A stretch of 64,000 nucleotides of DNA from the NCBI GenBank assembly GCA_963576565.1, contig OY755047.1, forward strand, positions 32,222,851-32,286,850, written 5' to 3'. The DNA comes from Aspidapion aeneum. Taxonomy: Eukaryota > Arthropoda > Insecta > Coleoptera > Brentidae. Position 1 is the first letter of the stretch. The number at the start of each line of letters is the position of its first letter. The notes under the pieces are model-generated. The model ran no database searches. It saw nothing but the letters and a program-made list of their open reading frames with translations, and was not told the origin of the DNA. This document shows, piece by piece, positions 35,501 to 50,500 of this stretch. The position numbers were made by a program, and so were the translations under genes.

Positions 35501-38500
35501 TCTTATTAAGTAATATTTCTTGACCGTGAATTAGAAGAATAGTGACTTACTTTGTTAATTCGGACAAAAAGACCATAAAGATTTCATATATTTTTCTCTT
35601 CCCATTAGTGTTATATAAAGTTACCAGTGGTTTCATACATATTAATGGAAACTCAGATTAATGGGTGCAATTGGCAACCACGCTAAAATCTTAGGGTAAC
35701 GTCCACTCCTCTAATTCAAGGTCAACAATAATAATAGATATTAATATGCTACACGTAATTAGTACATAGCAAACAAACTTAAAATAAGCATTAGCTTTTC
35801 AAGAAAAAAAAATAAAACAGCTGACCGTTGTTTGGTAATTAAAAAAAAAAAAGGAAGAAACAAATCATTGATTATAAGAAGAAACACCAATTTGCACAGA
35901 TCTTGTTTCATGTGCCACTTAGATAACATACACTTAATTGATAGGAACAAGTAAAAGCAAGGCTTTAAGTTTGACATTTCACTGTATGACTCGCTTTTTT
36001 AAACTAAAATCGATGTATCCAAGCTTTTTTTTTAAATCGGCGACTCAACACTTTTGGAACATATTGTATTCTATTATTTTTTATAAAAAGTAGAAATTTC
36101 ATATGTTTAGTACTACTACTAATTATAATAAATTAATTAAAAACTGGCACATGAAACAAATGTGTGCATTTGTGTATTTAAAAACCTAATAAAATAGGTT
36201 AAATGTTTCTGAGAAATCCAAAAACTATGTGGCGCTCAAAGTTTGTTAGTAAGAAATGGTTCAGCTATTAAAAAAGTCAAAACTTAAAAATGCAGTATGT
36301 ACAAATGATACTACTACTTTGAAAAGTAGCACACAATTATTTTTGAGAAAAATTAAAAATTATCCTTTTCAAAATGATGTTCCGCAAGAATCGCAAAGTG
36401 TTATTTTTTAATTTAAAAGTTGAAAAATGTGATTTTTGCATCTACCGCGACTCTCCTATAAAATCTGCTCTATATAATATAATTTGTAACTAAAAAACGA
36501 TCCAAATCGAAACTTGAAAGATTCTTAGCAGCTAACTAGGTTAGCTTGAGAATAAAAAGTTGTTTTCGGTGGCCAGACTAGTGGATTTTAAGTCGCATAA
36601 GTAACAAAAGAAAAAAATTGGCGCGCAAACAAAACCATCCAGCCCTATCTAGTATCGCTACAAATGCAGAAACCAACGTAAGTTGAACAAGGATAGACAG
36701 TGACAAGTTAACCTATAAACCATTCTATCCTCTAAGACAAACTTCAAAATTTGACAAAAATTGAACTGCATTTACCTAAAAATCCTAACTGACATTCACA
36801 CATTGAATTTCATATCGAAACAATAGGGATAGATCTGGCACTGAAGACACGGTCTAAATAATAGCAATTATAAAAGCACGGGTCTTCATAATAGCCATTA
36901 TAAAACTAAAGGTCTAAATAACAACCATTATAAAACTAACAGTTTTATAATAGCAATTATAAAACCAATGGTCTAAATAACAGCCAGTATACAATCAAAA
37001 GTCTAAAAAGAATGGCATTTCGATCTGTCAACCCTGTAGAGGTAAACGTTATTATTTTATTTCCATTGCCGCGATTTTCAATAAGTAAAGTCTCTGTGCA
37101 AAGTGCAAATGATAGAGATGTAGTTTGACAAAAAACATGCAAATTATTTCCAAAGGTAACATAATCAAAATTGTATTATTTGTTGTGCGCATGAGCCTAT
37201 TATTTTCTAGAGTTACTTATTTTTGTGTCGACCTATAAGGTCATAGACCCAGAACAATTAAAAAACCAGGCGAATGTTATAGTTTAGCACCATATCACGG
37301 GCTTATTATTACAAAGTTCTGTGTCACTCAAAACTAGTCCAAGAAGGCCAACATCATGATATGGAACCTTGTAATAATAATCCCCAATATTTATACAGGG
37401 TAAGGTACCTATAACCTTGCTTCGATTTTATGCAGTTGTCGATAGTCTCTATTCCGCTTTACTTGATGGCCATTCCTATCTCATGTTATATACGATTCCT
37501 CATAAGCAAACTATAGGCGTCTCAACCAGTATATAGAGCTTATATAATATGTACGCATAAAACTTTTCCACTAGTCAAAAGCCAAGTTAAATTTCGTCCA
37601 AGACTGCGAATTTTTTTTTTGGATTGTGCTTCCACATACACAGCAAATATAAGTTATTTAAAAAAAGGTAGTTCGCAAATTTATAGTTGATTTGTAAAAT
37701 ATATATAAATTAAATTATTAAGATTACTTTAATGAAAATAACATCAAACCTAAGAAAGCTGATCAGATAAGCATTGCGTCAGAAAAAAACCCAAGTAAAA
37801 TAATTAGGAAACGATTGAGTAACCGTGTTCTAAGATACTAGGTTACAAAAATACAAAATGCAGATTGACAAAAGTTTGGTGCACAGGCGTCATGAACTAA
37901 GTTAAGAAAGATCTAAAGAAACTCAAGAGGAAAATTTCACAAAAGAATATTAAGATTCATAAAAACACAACGTTTAGTTGGCTTGGTCACGTCCCTAGAA
38001 TAAGTAACAAAAAGACCACCAAATAATTACAGACTGAAGAGTGTAAGGAATCGGAAGAGAGTTGTGTAGCCAAGAAACTTTACTAATACGTCATCGCCAA
38101 TAAATTAACTTTTTAGCTTTTTTAAATAACTTATAAATGCTGAGCACATTTAACTCGCAAACTTTTAACGGCATCAGCACTTAAAAAGGCAGTGTTGGAT
38201 AAAATTCTTTAGGTACATATCGCCCAACCGGTTTTTCTGCAAAGCCACAAACAGCCTATAAACATATTTAAATGGCGCCACCTAGTAAAATGCTCACAAA
38301 CAATTAAAGAAATCTACCAGTATAGTTTAGATTTTTGTCATCTGTAAAAACTTGAAGTTGGCAAGTTTTAAAGGAAATATTATTTATTATTAAATTGCTG
38401 CATGCGTGTATCATTTAAACGGATTCAAAAGTTACTCAATGGCTACTGAGATATGGCTGAAAAAATTGCTGATGGGCGATATTTAAATTTTGCGAAATAT

Positions 38501-41500
38501 TTTACAAACCCTTTTATTCAAATTCAAACAAACCAAAGCACCTCTCAGCAATTTACAAACGCTGAAAGGTAAATTTAGTTCTTAATAACTGTGATAAAAC
38601 ATTTTTGTTTTTTTTTCATATTATAGTGAAAATTCTAAGTTAAGTGCAACGACTTTTCAAAAAAGAAAAGGATGCACCAAGTTAGTATACAAGGTGAACT
38701 CATGTTTTCTTATGATAAAGAACTGTACGACTATTTAGTGGAAATCAATCTGTTTTTAACATCAAAAATAATGATGTAAATTGGCTGTGTCAAAATAGGC
38801 AAGATAATTTTATTGAACACAAAAACCTGAATAATCAAGAGTTTAAAAAATGCGTACAAGAGAACTTATGCTTAATGCATAACAATATTACAGTAGTTTT
38901 GAATGTTAAGGCAAGGCGTTTTAAGCTTTTCTTATCTTTTTTAAATGTTGGAAATAATAATGCGATGAAAAAATTTAACATATCAACTTATATGATATAT
39001 CATCAAAAAAATGCAAGTAACTCATTTTGTGACTTTTGTGAACCTACGTGGTTGCCCCAATTTTAACAAAGTTTCAAGTCATTACTTTTAGAACTATCCA
39101 ATAGATTTAAACCAAGTTTAAAAAATTTGCATATTTTTCGAAAAATCCTCAAAACCCAAAAACTAAATATTAATATGAAGAAGTGACTGAATGGTTATCG
39201 AACACACATTGATGAAAATAGGGCCTAACATGAGGAGTTTAAAATTAGACTCTTTCATGTTTCTGGTCTGGCCCAATTTTACTATGATTTTTAAGCATAC
39301 TCAAGCGCATAGTTGCACATAAAACATTACATGCATGCCAATTTCGTTATTTAGTCAACTACATGACGTAATGCGCGGCAAATGCGCGTTTTGATCAGCG
39401 TTGTTGACGTACCATCTATCAGTCTATCGTGTTCTGGACGAGATATATCGGCGTCAAAATTTGATTCCTTGTTGTACAATAACTTTAGATGACATATACA
39501 ACTAACTGTAACGTACTAAGTTTTATATTGTTATATCGAATCACCTTGTATACTAACAAAACATATGATCAAACGTCATTATTTTTTAATCGTATCACCA
39601 ATATCTAGCGTAAAAAATGTCGTCGGCCGGGTCAGTCTATATGCGAAATCGTTGGGGAAAGTGACGTTTCTTTTTTTTGTATTTTTTACACAAAAAATTG
39701 AGTGGGCGGCGTTGTGCGTCTTCACTTGGGTTGACGACACTTCAGAGTTAATTTATAAAAACTTTTAAAATTAATAAATTTCTATAGAAATAGAAAAATA
39801 AAAAGAATGCTTGTCGAACCTGCGCAGACTGGAAGAAATAGATATTGAAATCCGCCATTTTTTTCGCAGATTGAGCAAGGCCAACTTTGACAGGCACTGT
39901 TTGAAAGGTTGCGGAATTGAAATAAACTCGTGGTAAAGCATCATATGGACCCACTGATCTCAAGTAAAGATATTTGACATAGCATCATTGCTTATTTTCC
40001 ACAGGGACCTCTAGTGGTAGTGGCTTATACTACGGTTGTAAGGTCACTGCGTTCTGAAGCCTGGCGACGCAATTTTCGTGATCCATTGACCCCTTATGCT
40101 TAATCACCATAGCGACCTCTAGGGGTATCCACTTGTACAAGAAATCCGACGCCCCTATTGGCGCCCCCTATCTATTTATTATTCTATATCTATGTAAGTT
40201 TCTGCTGTCAAGCATCATTTTTGTTTAATTTAAAAAAGAGATATGCTTTGCATTAATTGATTAATCGAAGTTTGTATAAAGTGACTGCTAAAGAAGACTA
40301 TGTTTCAAATACTTTAGGTATGACCATAGTCTTTAAAAAAGGTTACAGAAGGTTGCTTGTTGGCCGTAAATAAGGGTAAGTATGTATCACGTGGTTAGCT
40401 AACAGCAATGAGTACCTGTGATCATGTGAGTTTAGTCCTGTTACACTTGGAGCGGATAAAACGAACTGATCCTGAAGTGCATGTCTCAGTTCCTTCAAAG
40501 TTACATGATTATGAAATGTACACTATCGGCATGATAAAAGCGCCACATGATAAACTTATTATTATAGGTATTATTATTATAGATGTATTATATTTTAAAG
40601 TGTTCTTTATTCAGTTGTCAGAATGCAATACAGAATGACATATTTTTCAAAAATGTACAATTTATTACAAAAAAACGTATTGTATACCACTTTTATGATG
40701 CCGAAAGTGTAAAGGGTGCCCATTTAAAAATGTTCTGCATGAAATACATAACATCAATAGATGGTGTCTTTAAAGCTGGGAAAAATTTTAAGGTTCAACT
40801 TTTTTTTAATGGCAAATAGTGACTTTTTTATTCCTAGTAACCCTAAAGTTAATTTAAAAAAAAAAGAACTGTATTCTAATTTTGGCACAAATACCTACTC
40901 AATAAAAAAAAATAAGTTACGACCACCAAGCAACCCCAATGGAACCTTAGAAAAACACCCTAAACGCACAACGCCAAAGTTCCGAAATTCACCCGAAAGT
41001 CAATTGGGACACGTCATCACCCTTTGGGGGCGAAGGACGGTATGACATCGGGCGACAAAAATTTGCTTGGGATGTGAAATTTTGGCGGCCCCCATCATTT
41101 ACGATCGCCAGCAGAATCTACCCCGGGTCTGCCTCGATTACTGGGTCGAGGTACGCCTGTGCTGCTTCGTGGCGGACGGCCATTGGCGTGCTGGTAATTA
41201 CCCCCTCCACTGCCCCCTCGATGGTTGCCGGGTGTGATCGGCTTTCGGGGGCCATCGCGGGGAATGTGGTTACTACTAGTGTGCTTGGCGTCAATGTTAT
41301 TGAAATCGTTATGCGTACCGGAATTATAGCGATCGTTCGGCCTCGGGCCACCTCGACCGCGTCCGCCTCCTCTGCCGCCGCCACGCATCGAGCCGCCTCG
41401 GCCCGAACTGCGTCCATCCATGTCCGAGTTGTAGCCGCGGTCGCTGCGTCGGTGGTCGCGCATGCTCAGGCTCTGCATGGACCCGATCATCGAGCCGTGG

Positions 41501-44500
41501 TGGATGCTGCGCAATTGCTGGTCGATTTCCAGTTTCTCTTGCCGAAGTTGTTCCACTTCCTGAAATTCGAAGATGACAAGTTACTTATTTAATTAGGTAT
41601 TTTTTTAAAGATGGTAAATAATATAAAGCGTGAAAAATATTATTTTTGTAATTACTTAAATCCTTAAATTAAATTTGAATAAAGGAGGAAAATTATAAAT
41701 TACAAAATTGATATACACTTGTAGGATACAGGCTGTTAAATTTTCCCTATAACTAAAATCTAGGCACGCTCCTGGTTAATATAAATTATTAGGAATACAC
41801 TTCATTAAAAGTTAGCACTTTTTAGAACTTCAAAGAAATGGATCCATGACGGATCTGACATCTTCCTAGCTAACCCATTAACACACTCTAAGGGCTCCAA
41901 CTTCATGATATATCAGCCTTGAAAACAGTTTTTTTGTAAATATCTCAGAAGCGACAGCTCATACGAAGTTTTTGGTTATAACGCAAATTATTGAGAAAAA
42001 TGTTATCACTATTTTACCTGAAAATTTTATGAAAATCGGTCAGCGATTTAGCTATTGTGTTACGGACATACATACACACACAGACGTCAGGACGGTATTG
42101 CTAAGATAGCTAAAAATCCACCCAGATAACACATTTTCGGCGTTATGTCGAAAAAAAAATCGTCGAAAACAATACCTTCTCTAGCCAGCGGGCCAGGAAG
42201 GTAAAAACTGCACTGAAGCTAGCTGAATTTTCAAAAACCGAGTTAACTACAAAAATTTTATAACAAACAGTGTCAGTTTGGGAGCTATCGTCATAGAACG
42301 TTATATATCGCATTTATGTTTGGCGAAAACAATACTATATTATTATAGGTGGTCAAAAAGCTTTATAATTTCGACCTATTCTTAAAGATTTATAACAGTT
42401 TTTTATATTTATAGCGAAGTCATTAAATTTTTATAAACAAACTATTGGATTTAAACATATATTATAAAAGTCGTCAGATATTTGTTATTACTATTTTTAT
42501 ACAATTTCTCCACTTCCTGTCTTAAACTGCAAGCTTTAGTTTTATAACATGATGGGACAAACCTCTTGAATTTCTTCCTTATAAAAGATTTTATAACATG
42601 CTGTGCTATTAAGCCTTTTTAGTGGCTCTTTTCTTGCAGTTTAATGTGGTGTTGCTATACCTTTTATATATTTTAACATTTATTGACAAACGAAAACAAA
42701 ATTAATAATAATTAGTTTTACTTTTTGGGATTTTGAATAATTTGGATAACCTAAGTTTAACTATAACAATTGCTTAAAAAACTTAAAAAGTAAAATCAAG
42801 TTTTATGAATCGAAAACTCAATGGCACTAAACATTTATCCCTAGATTCAAGAAAGTCTCAAATAAATGTTGTTTGTCTATACAAATGTGCATAAAATTAT
42901 TAAGTATAGGTTTTGCATTTGCCAAATCCGTTTAAAGTATTCTCTTTTATTTAATTATAAAAACGTTTTGGCAACCATTAAAAAAACCATAAAATTATCT
43001 TTATGGCGGACTTAAAAGGCCTTAAAAAGAAGTCATGAAAACAAATTCTCCAGTTCCAAATTAAATTAGAGTTTTAATTGCTATTATTAAGGTTACCAGA
43101 GTCTTTATAAAATATGAAATTGGTACTTAAGTTGGAAAGAGGCCCATTTTTAGGAAAGACAAATTATTTACATGAAAAAGAAATTGACACAAAAAGTATT
43201 AGACATAAAATCTACTTATTTAATTACTTGATATACAAACCTTTAGATGGGCCAAATGGTACTGCAACAACACCTTGGCATTGGAAATGCTCTCGACGGT
43301 GCCCACAAAAACAAAGGGAACCTGCCCCTCCTCTCGCGGGATCGTCGGTTGGGGTTCATTATCACCTTCGATTTTAACCCGCACCACGCCGCTTTTATCC
43401 ACGATCTCCTGGATAATTCGGCCGTTCTTTCCGATCACCTTGCCCACCAAAGTCCTTGGCACTTGAAGCGATTCTTCACTGTATTCCAACATCGACCTGT
43501 ATAAAAAAAATATTAAAGCTTTCCAGGGTTTTAAAATATAACTTCGTTATCTAGTGACCTTATCAAATTACACTTTACAATATAAACTGGTTTTATAAAA
43601 AAACAAAAATGAAATTATGTTTTTGGAATAGATAGTACTTGGACAGAAAAAAGTTAAGGGGGGTGTTTGTAGTATCATTTTAGAAAATAAACAGGTTTTC
43701 TTGAAAAAAAAACGAGAGGACAAGTACATAACACAACAAATCAGTGTATTTTACTTAAATTATGTTTTTGGAATGGATAATACTTAAATGTAATGTCACT
43801 GTATAATCAAGTCAGAAAAATCACTGGCAAAACAATAATATGAATAAGTTTTGGGTAATTTTCATCATACGTATGTGTTGATTATACTCAACTTCATAAG
43901 CATGACAGAACGTTAGTTAGTACCTTGTGCGATTCTTAACCAAACTTAACTGAATGATTTTTGGCAACAAAACAAATTGGCAAATTAGCCTGAAAGTTCA
44001 ACAAGATTTATCAAACCATTTGGGTTCTTTACTTACACAAGAATTCCCTTTGGTACTACTATGCTCCAGATTCTGACAGGTCTTAAGTAGAATTTTTATG
44101 CATTAGATAAAAAGGAATTGTCAAAGAAGTTTTCAGAAATCAAGTACATATAAAATAAAATAGAAAAAAACACTCACCTAGCCTTTTTGACAGCCTCCTC
44201 ACTCTCTCCATAAATCTTGAAGGTGCACGTGTTCTCCTCAAGTTCAATATTGGTAATGCCGTCTACTTTCCGGGCCTGTTGAATGTTGACGCCATGTGCG
44301 CCGATTGCCAGACCCATCAGGTCATCTTTGACTTGAAACTCATCCGAGTAACTGTAAGAAAAAAGAGTATATAACATAACAAAGAGTAATGAGCTCTGTT
44401 CTAAAAATACATTTAAGAAAATTAAATTGGGAGAAAAAATAGGGCAAACCCCAAGGCAAACTCTTTACAAATGCACCTTGTTTCTTTCATAACTTGCGAA

Positions 44501-47500
44501 ATGACTGGGCGACCAAAAATTCACTTTTTAATTATAATTATTAAAGCTGTTTGAAAATTCCAAAATCGCTGAAATAAAAATAAAATAAACAAAAAAATAC
44601 ATCTTACTTACCCTCCTATAGTGGCCAACTTAGTGCTTTCTAACTGGCGCGCAGCCTCCTCGGTTCGTTTCATCAGCAAAACCTTCTGGGATAAGCTTCT
44701 AAAGTGCATATCTTGCAACAATGATGCCCTCTTACGACTACTTTCACACCTAAATTACATAAATTGGGTATCAATCAATTTCAATTCCATAGATTGTTCC
44801 TGGTTACTCCTCAATCCCAGAGAACCAGTTGTAAAGGATTTTCCGTCGGAAGAAAATGTTTTCAGAATGGGTAGTGCTAGAAGTCAGACACGCTTAAAGG
44901 CGTAAGAAATATTACTTTTCTTTAGGTTAGTGACAACACTGGTTTCAATTTGAATAAGATGAGATGAAGTGTTTTTAGAATGGGTAGTGGTAGTAGTCAG
45001 ACACCCTTAAAGGCGTAAGAAATTATTTAAATTTTTTCAGGTTAGTTACAACAATGGTTTTAAGTTTAATAAAATGAGATGAGGCGACTTGTCAAAAACT
45101 TATTGCATAACTGATGGTTCACAAGGATTGAAAGGAGTTCCCAATTAGTTTTGATTGCATTTTATAAATATAGGTACAAATAAAGATTATTCTTTTCCAC
45201 AAACAGAATAAGCATACTTACTTGGAAATAACGACTAAGCAAGCTTTCTCGGGGTTGTAAAAAATACGGCCGGCTCCTATTGCTTTCTGTAATTCTTTGT
45301 GCGAATCTTTTTTGCAGCTACAAGAAACATTAAAGAAGTTACATTAAGATGCGTATTCATACAGTGAACAAATGCGAAAAAGTTATATTTACTTTATATT
45401 TAAACACTGCCTAATAAATATTTACGCATGTATTTGATTTTTGCGGGTATACTGCATTTTTATAAAGCCACAAAATAGTTTGAATGCAAATAAAGATATA
45501 GCTTTTTGTAGAAAAAGTTAATAATTCAAATAATAGTGTTTTTGTTGCCAAAATCGTAGTTCTGATTATTCTGAGACGACGCAGTAGCGACCTGTAACGC
45601 CGTTATTTTGTAATGTATGTTTTTTGCGACAAAAAGTTATCGTGCTGACCAAAAACCTAATTTTAGCAACTGCGGGTCTATAACAAAATTAGTTATATTA
45701 TTGAGAAAAGAAATAATAACTAAAATAGACAAAATTATGACTTACTAATCTCGGACGTCCTCAGGCACTTCAATCTCAAACTTGGTGAACATAGTTTTGT
45801 CGATGGGCGGATTGGAGTTCTTAATTCGGAGACGATCGTTGCTGACGATTTCTGTGTACGTGTTATCCCAACCAAGGTATTCAAGTACATAGAAGTCGCC
45901 TTTCATCATCTGACAAAATAGTAAAAAAATATATTCATTCATTTATTTGAGGCAAAATTCGCATGTTGCGAGGCCTGACGAGAATGGATTTGGCTGATGT
46001 GTACGTGCCTCGGAGCCGCGGCCAACAGCTATCGACATCCGATCGGAGTAGGTACCGAGGTGGGTACTTCAAACGAACACTCAGTTGAATATGGATTTTG
46101 TTCGTCTCAAGGCGCGTATTCACCTCAGCATGGATACGGGGCATGCGAATTATGTCTCAAATAAAAACGCGTCTTATAATCAATCGCACTATGAGTATAA
46201 AGTAAAGTTAAACATTAAAATTGATTTTCTTTTTTATATTTGACACCCATGTATCCGAGCATGTATCTAAAAAAGGTTTGATGCAAAATGTAATAGGAAA
46301 AAAAATTCCTTATTTTGACCTTCACAAGTACTTTATTGTCAGTAAAACTTTCGACAAAGCAGACTAATACTAACTTAAGGTAAAAAAGCCGCCACTGGAA
46401 AAAAACATCAGGTGAATCTTACCTTAATTCTTGCCTTCCACCATCCATAGCCTTCTTGATTATTAGACCTAGAGAAAACTTCGACTTCCATGTTCTCTGT
46501 GAATTCGATTTTAGATTCACCCGGCGGCGTAGGCGCAGGGGGTAAACGCACTTGTTCATAAGGAAATTTGGAATCAGGTTGCCACCTAGGAAGGAGAACT
46601 CGTGTAGTGGGTGTTGCGCAAGGGTGGTTGACCCATAGATATAGGAAAAACAATAGATCTTGGTATGATTATTGCGCAGCCTCAAATAGAGGCGGCGGAA
46701 CATTGACAGCCAATTTTTAAAATATTTATAGTACAAGCCCCTAGATGTCCCTTTCGTGTGGTAAACAAGCATAGTACACCCCGCCCCCCGTGTAGGTCGG
46801 AGTGAAAAAGCAGTATACTGACGCCGAATCTCTCGCGCATTTGCCAACAGTTTAAAATCGAATTGTTCTTTATAATTGAGATCAAAGGTTTAAATGTTGA
46901 CGCCTTTTAAACCGGGGCTTTATTTAACTAACTGCGGTTAAAATGGCGAATATAATTTTTCTTCCCATTCCCCCAGTCCTCGCAGGTTTGACAGGTATAC
47001 GATACCTATAGGTTCACCCCGTTTTTACAAAATGTTTGAGATAGAAAAACTAATCCTAGTAACATATGTCGATTTGATACTTCTGAGCAGTATTGAGTTC
47101 AAGCCCAATTTTTAAAAACTAGTACTTCAAGTCATCTTGTTTCATTACTTTTATTGCTAAAAAATGTAATTTGTAATGTACGTACAAAAAACAAACATTA
47201 TTAAAAAAATTGCCTTCTGAAGAAGACCTAAAAATGGTGTTTGTTCATTTTGCCTACTAACGACTTCAATCAATAATTGCCAATACAAAAGTTGCATAAT
47301 TATATCCATATTAACTTTTGAACAGATCAGGAACATAAGGAAAGATATTTGTCAAATGTTGACAGCAACTTTCTTAAGTTAAAGGGAACACACACAGATA
47401 GCCCTGATTGTTTACATTTGGATTGGCCGTTTCTACGTTATATTAGTTTTAAATTAATTTTAAAATCCATTACTACTTGACCCAGGGTTCTGTATACTTC

Positions 47501-50500
47501 AATGTAAATTTTTAACTTAAATAACTCAAAAAAAGCTTAACTAGATATTGGCAAAATATGTTTTTAAAATCAGGGGAAATACGTCTTTTGTACCGACTTA
47601 AAAACGTTTCTGTCAAAATTTTACATAAGGAATGACATCTGACACTACTGACAAAGTCCAAAAGATAATATGGAGAAAATTATGCAACTTTTGTATTTAA
47701 TTGTTTTTTTCTATCACCTATATTCACTTAAAAAAGGCCACACAATAATAATGAATGAGTCTTTACATAAGATTAAAATAATACATGTATAAGAATAATT
47801 TTAGGTTGCTTATTTATTACAGTGTAGATAAAAACAAAATAAAAAAAAGCCAAAGTTAATGAACTTTTTTACACATAAGTAATTGCCGGTAAGTACTAAT
47901 TTTACAAAAAATGACCTATCTGTTTAAAAATATTTGATTTTTCTTGGGATAAAAAGCGCCTAGAAATGTTTGTCAAAAATTATTATTAAAGTTACCAGAC
48001 CTTAAAGTGTAAAAAAATGGTTCTTTGAGTTAGCACTAGATCCAGGATTAGGGCCCCCATAGTTTATCATGAAGGAATAAAAAATCGTCTAAGACCATAA
48101 AGGAAAATGGCATAATAGTCCTATGTTAAAAACGGAATTATTTATAACCGGACATTCTCAAAAACGTCATTCTTCAAAACAAGGCAAGAGCAAAATCGAA
48201 GTTATGTATAATATTTTATCAACATCAGACAAAATCATAAAAAGGGGTCGGCCTAGCTTCTGACGTACACCTAAAGAACAGCGGTTCTGATATTGCTATG
48301 CCATTGAAGCGTCCTTCACTGCAATATCTTTACTGTCATGTCTAATTAAAACGCGGTATCTGCATAGGGAATGTCATAACACATACGGCATTTTCATTAA
48401 GCAAGACCTATTCTTACAATAGGTCAGGTGTTGGACCCTAGGTTAGGATTCATTTGAAATTAATTGACCAAGAGGTTCGGTTCGGTTAACACCGATTTCA
48501 ACCTCTCAAAAGAGAGGGGAGCTAATTAAAGGGAAAAAACAGATATTTTTATTTTTGTATGTATTTTTGGATCCAAAAACAACAATATTATTTGTTCCCA
48601 ATTTAAATTTACTGCCAAACTTCCATCAGACCGATTTGTATGAGAGGAAGAGAGACGGAGCCAATATACATGAAAAGAAAGGAAAGAGTTGCTCATGCTA
48701 GGCCCCGCTCTTTTGTATGATTTTGTCCTGTCCTCATTTTGATAAATGACGTTTTTGTATAATCTCCAGTTATTAAGAATTCCGTTTTTGCCATTGGACT
48801 GTTATACCATTTTCATTTATGATCTTGGACGATTTTGTTATTTACTTAATGTGGCTTAAGAAAGAGGCACTATGAAATTGTCTTTACAGTGCCGTGCTGA
48901 TTTTACATACTTAATTTATTTCTGCTTGTTGCTAGAATGACTGAATAAAAGAAAATAGTAAATGCAACTTACTCATCCTCGAAGTGGACGAGAACACCAT
49001 CATCTTGTACATCAAGAATGAAGCCCTGAAACAATAAAACACACTCTAAGTACTTACTAAATATGACACTGACAAGATTACACCACTTACAGCCCAATCG
49101 AAGAACAATTAAATCACTAGCTACCTTAAATCAGACATACTAAATATGCAAATGGCAAGTTATGCTGAGTTTACACTAGCTAGTTTTCGATCCCGTATAA
49201 ACTCAGTATTAGACAAAAGTAAAAACTAGAATGTTTATCCAGGTACTACACTGGGTATAAGTATGTATTTCTGAGTCAGAAGTTTACATTTATTTTTTGC
49301 AAAAATGTTACTTTTACCAAATATTTTCCTCATGTGTTCAAAGTCCCATATGAGGAGCAATCTTTTCGAAAAATTAGAGCATTAATTGCACAGTAGCAAA
49401 ATTACAGCGTTAATTGCACACAGGTTGGGTTCGGAACATCTATATATCAGCTATTTGACAACTAATGTCAAAGTTTATTGTCATAATTTTGACAATCATG
49501 AGTCACAAACGAAAAAACGGATCTACAGAGATTTAAAAAGAGAGAGAGAATTGGAAGATAGATAGAAACAAGATATACAGAAGTATAAAGTAAGGGCCTC
49601 AAGTGGTTACAAAACCAGCCTTTCTTGAAGCCCACGGTATCGATCTGGCTAACTGCCCTATAAGGCCAAAGCCAATACTTTCGAACAGAACAGAAACAGA
49701 CAATCATGAATTTCTCTTATTACGAGGGTTGTCTTTTAAATTTTGCATAAACAGCTAAAATAAAATAGTAGATAACTTTTAAAGACTTTATTGTTCTCTA
49801 TAGGTACGGGTAGACCTCGTCAGATGTCTATCAGGGGAAATGAATCGACCCCTGCCCTCCGTAGATTCCAGGTACTCTCCGACCCGGAGAGTTAGCACCT
49901 GTATAGGGTCCCTTTCCCAGGGTTACGGGAGAAGACCACATCGATATGAAAGGCGGAGAGAATGGACCTCGGTACGGTGATCATAGCGTAGGTGGCAACC
50001 CTTTCTTTTAGTGATAGTATAAAAGATCACAGCTGTTGCCTTACAGTATGGCGTTGGCTCGTCAAAGGCTAGATGAGAAAAACCTTGATTAAAAATCCTG
50101 GCCCTTTAAGTAGGGGGTTGAGGCATTAGACTGGTTCTCTAATACTTGTAAAACAAAGCAATTACCAAAAAGCCTAAACAAAGCCTCGGAGCAATGGATG
50201 GAAACTCTCGAAGACGAAAAAAGCTACTATGAATATAGCTACATGGAACGTACAGGGAGTGAATCAAAAGTTGGACATTATTGCAACTGAAGTGCAGAAT
50301 TGTAAGATCGATATTATTGCCCTCACAGAGACAAAAAAGAAAGGAACAGGTACGAATAGTGTCGGCAATTTTGTCCATATATTCACTGGAGTCCCAAAAG
50401 AAAGCAGAGCAGCCAGAGGGGTATCCTTGTTAATAAAGAAAAATCTAAAGAATAAAATTACAGACTATGATTAGTGAAAACATACTTCGAGTGAACATGA

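Noticed and set aside
40408..41045. Open frames between the Fmr1 short-form stop and 40400
   Set aside because: No domains, AT-driven composition, and overlap with the presumed 3' UTR of the short isoform on the opposite strand.
41074..41592. 172-codon plus-strand frame, Ala/Ser-rich
   Set aside because: Antisense shadow of the GC-rich Fmr1 exon 9 on the minus strand.
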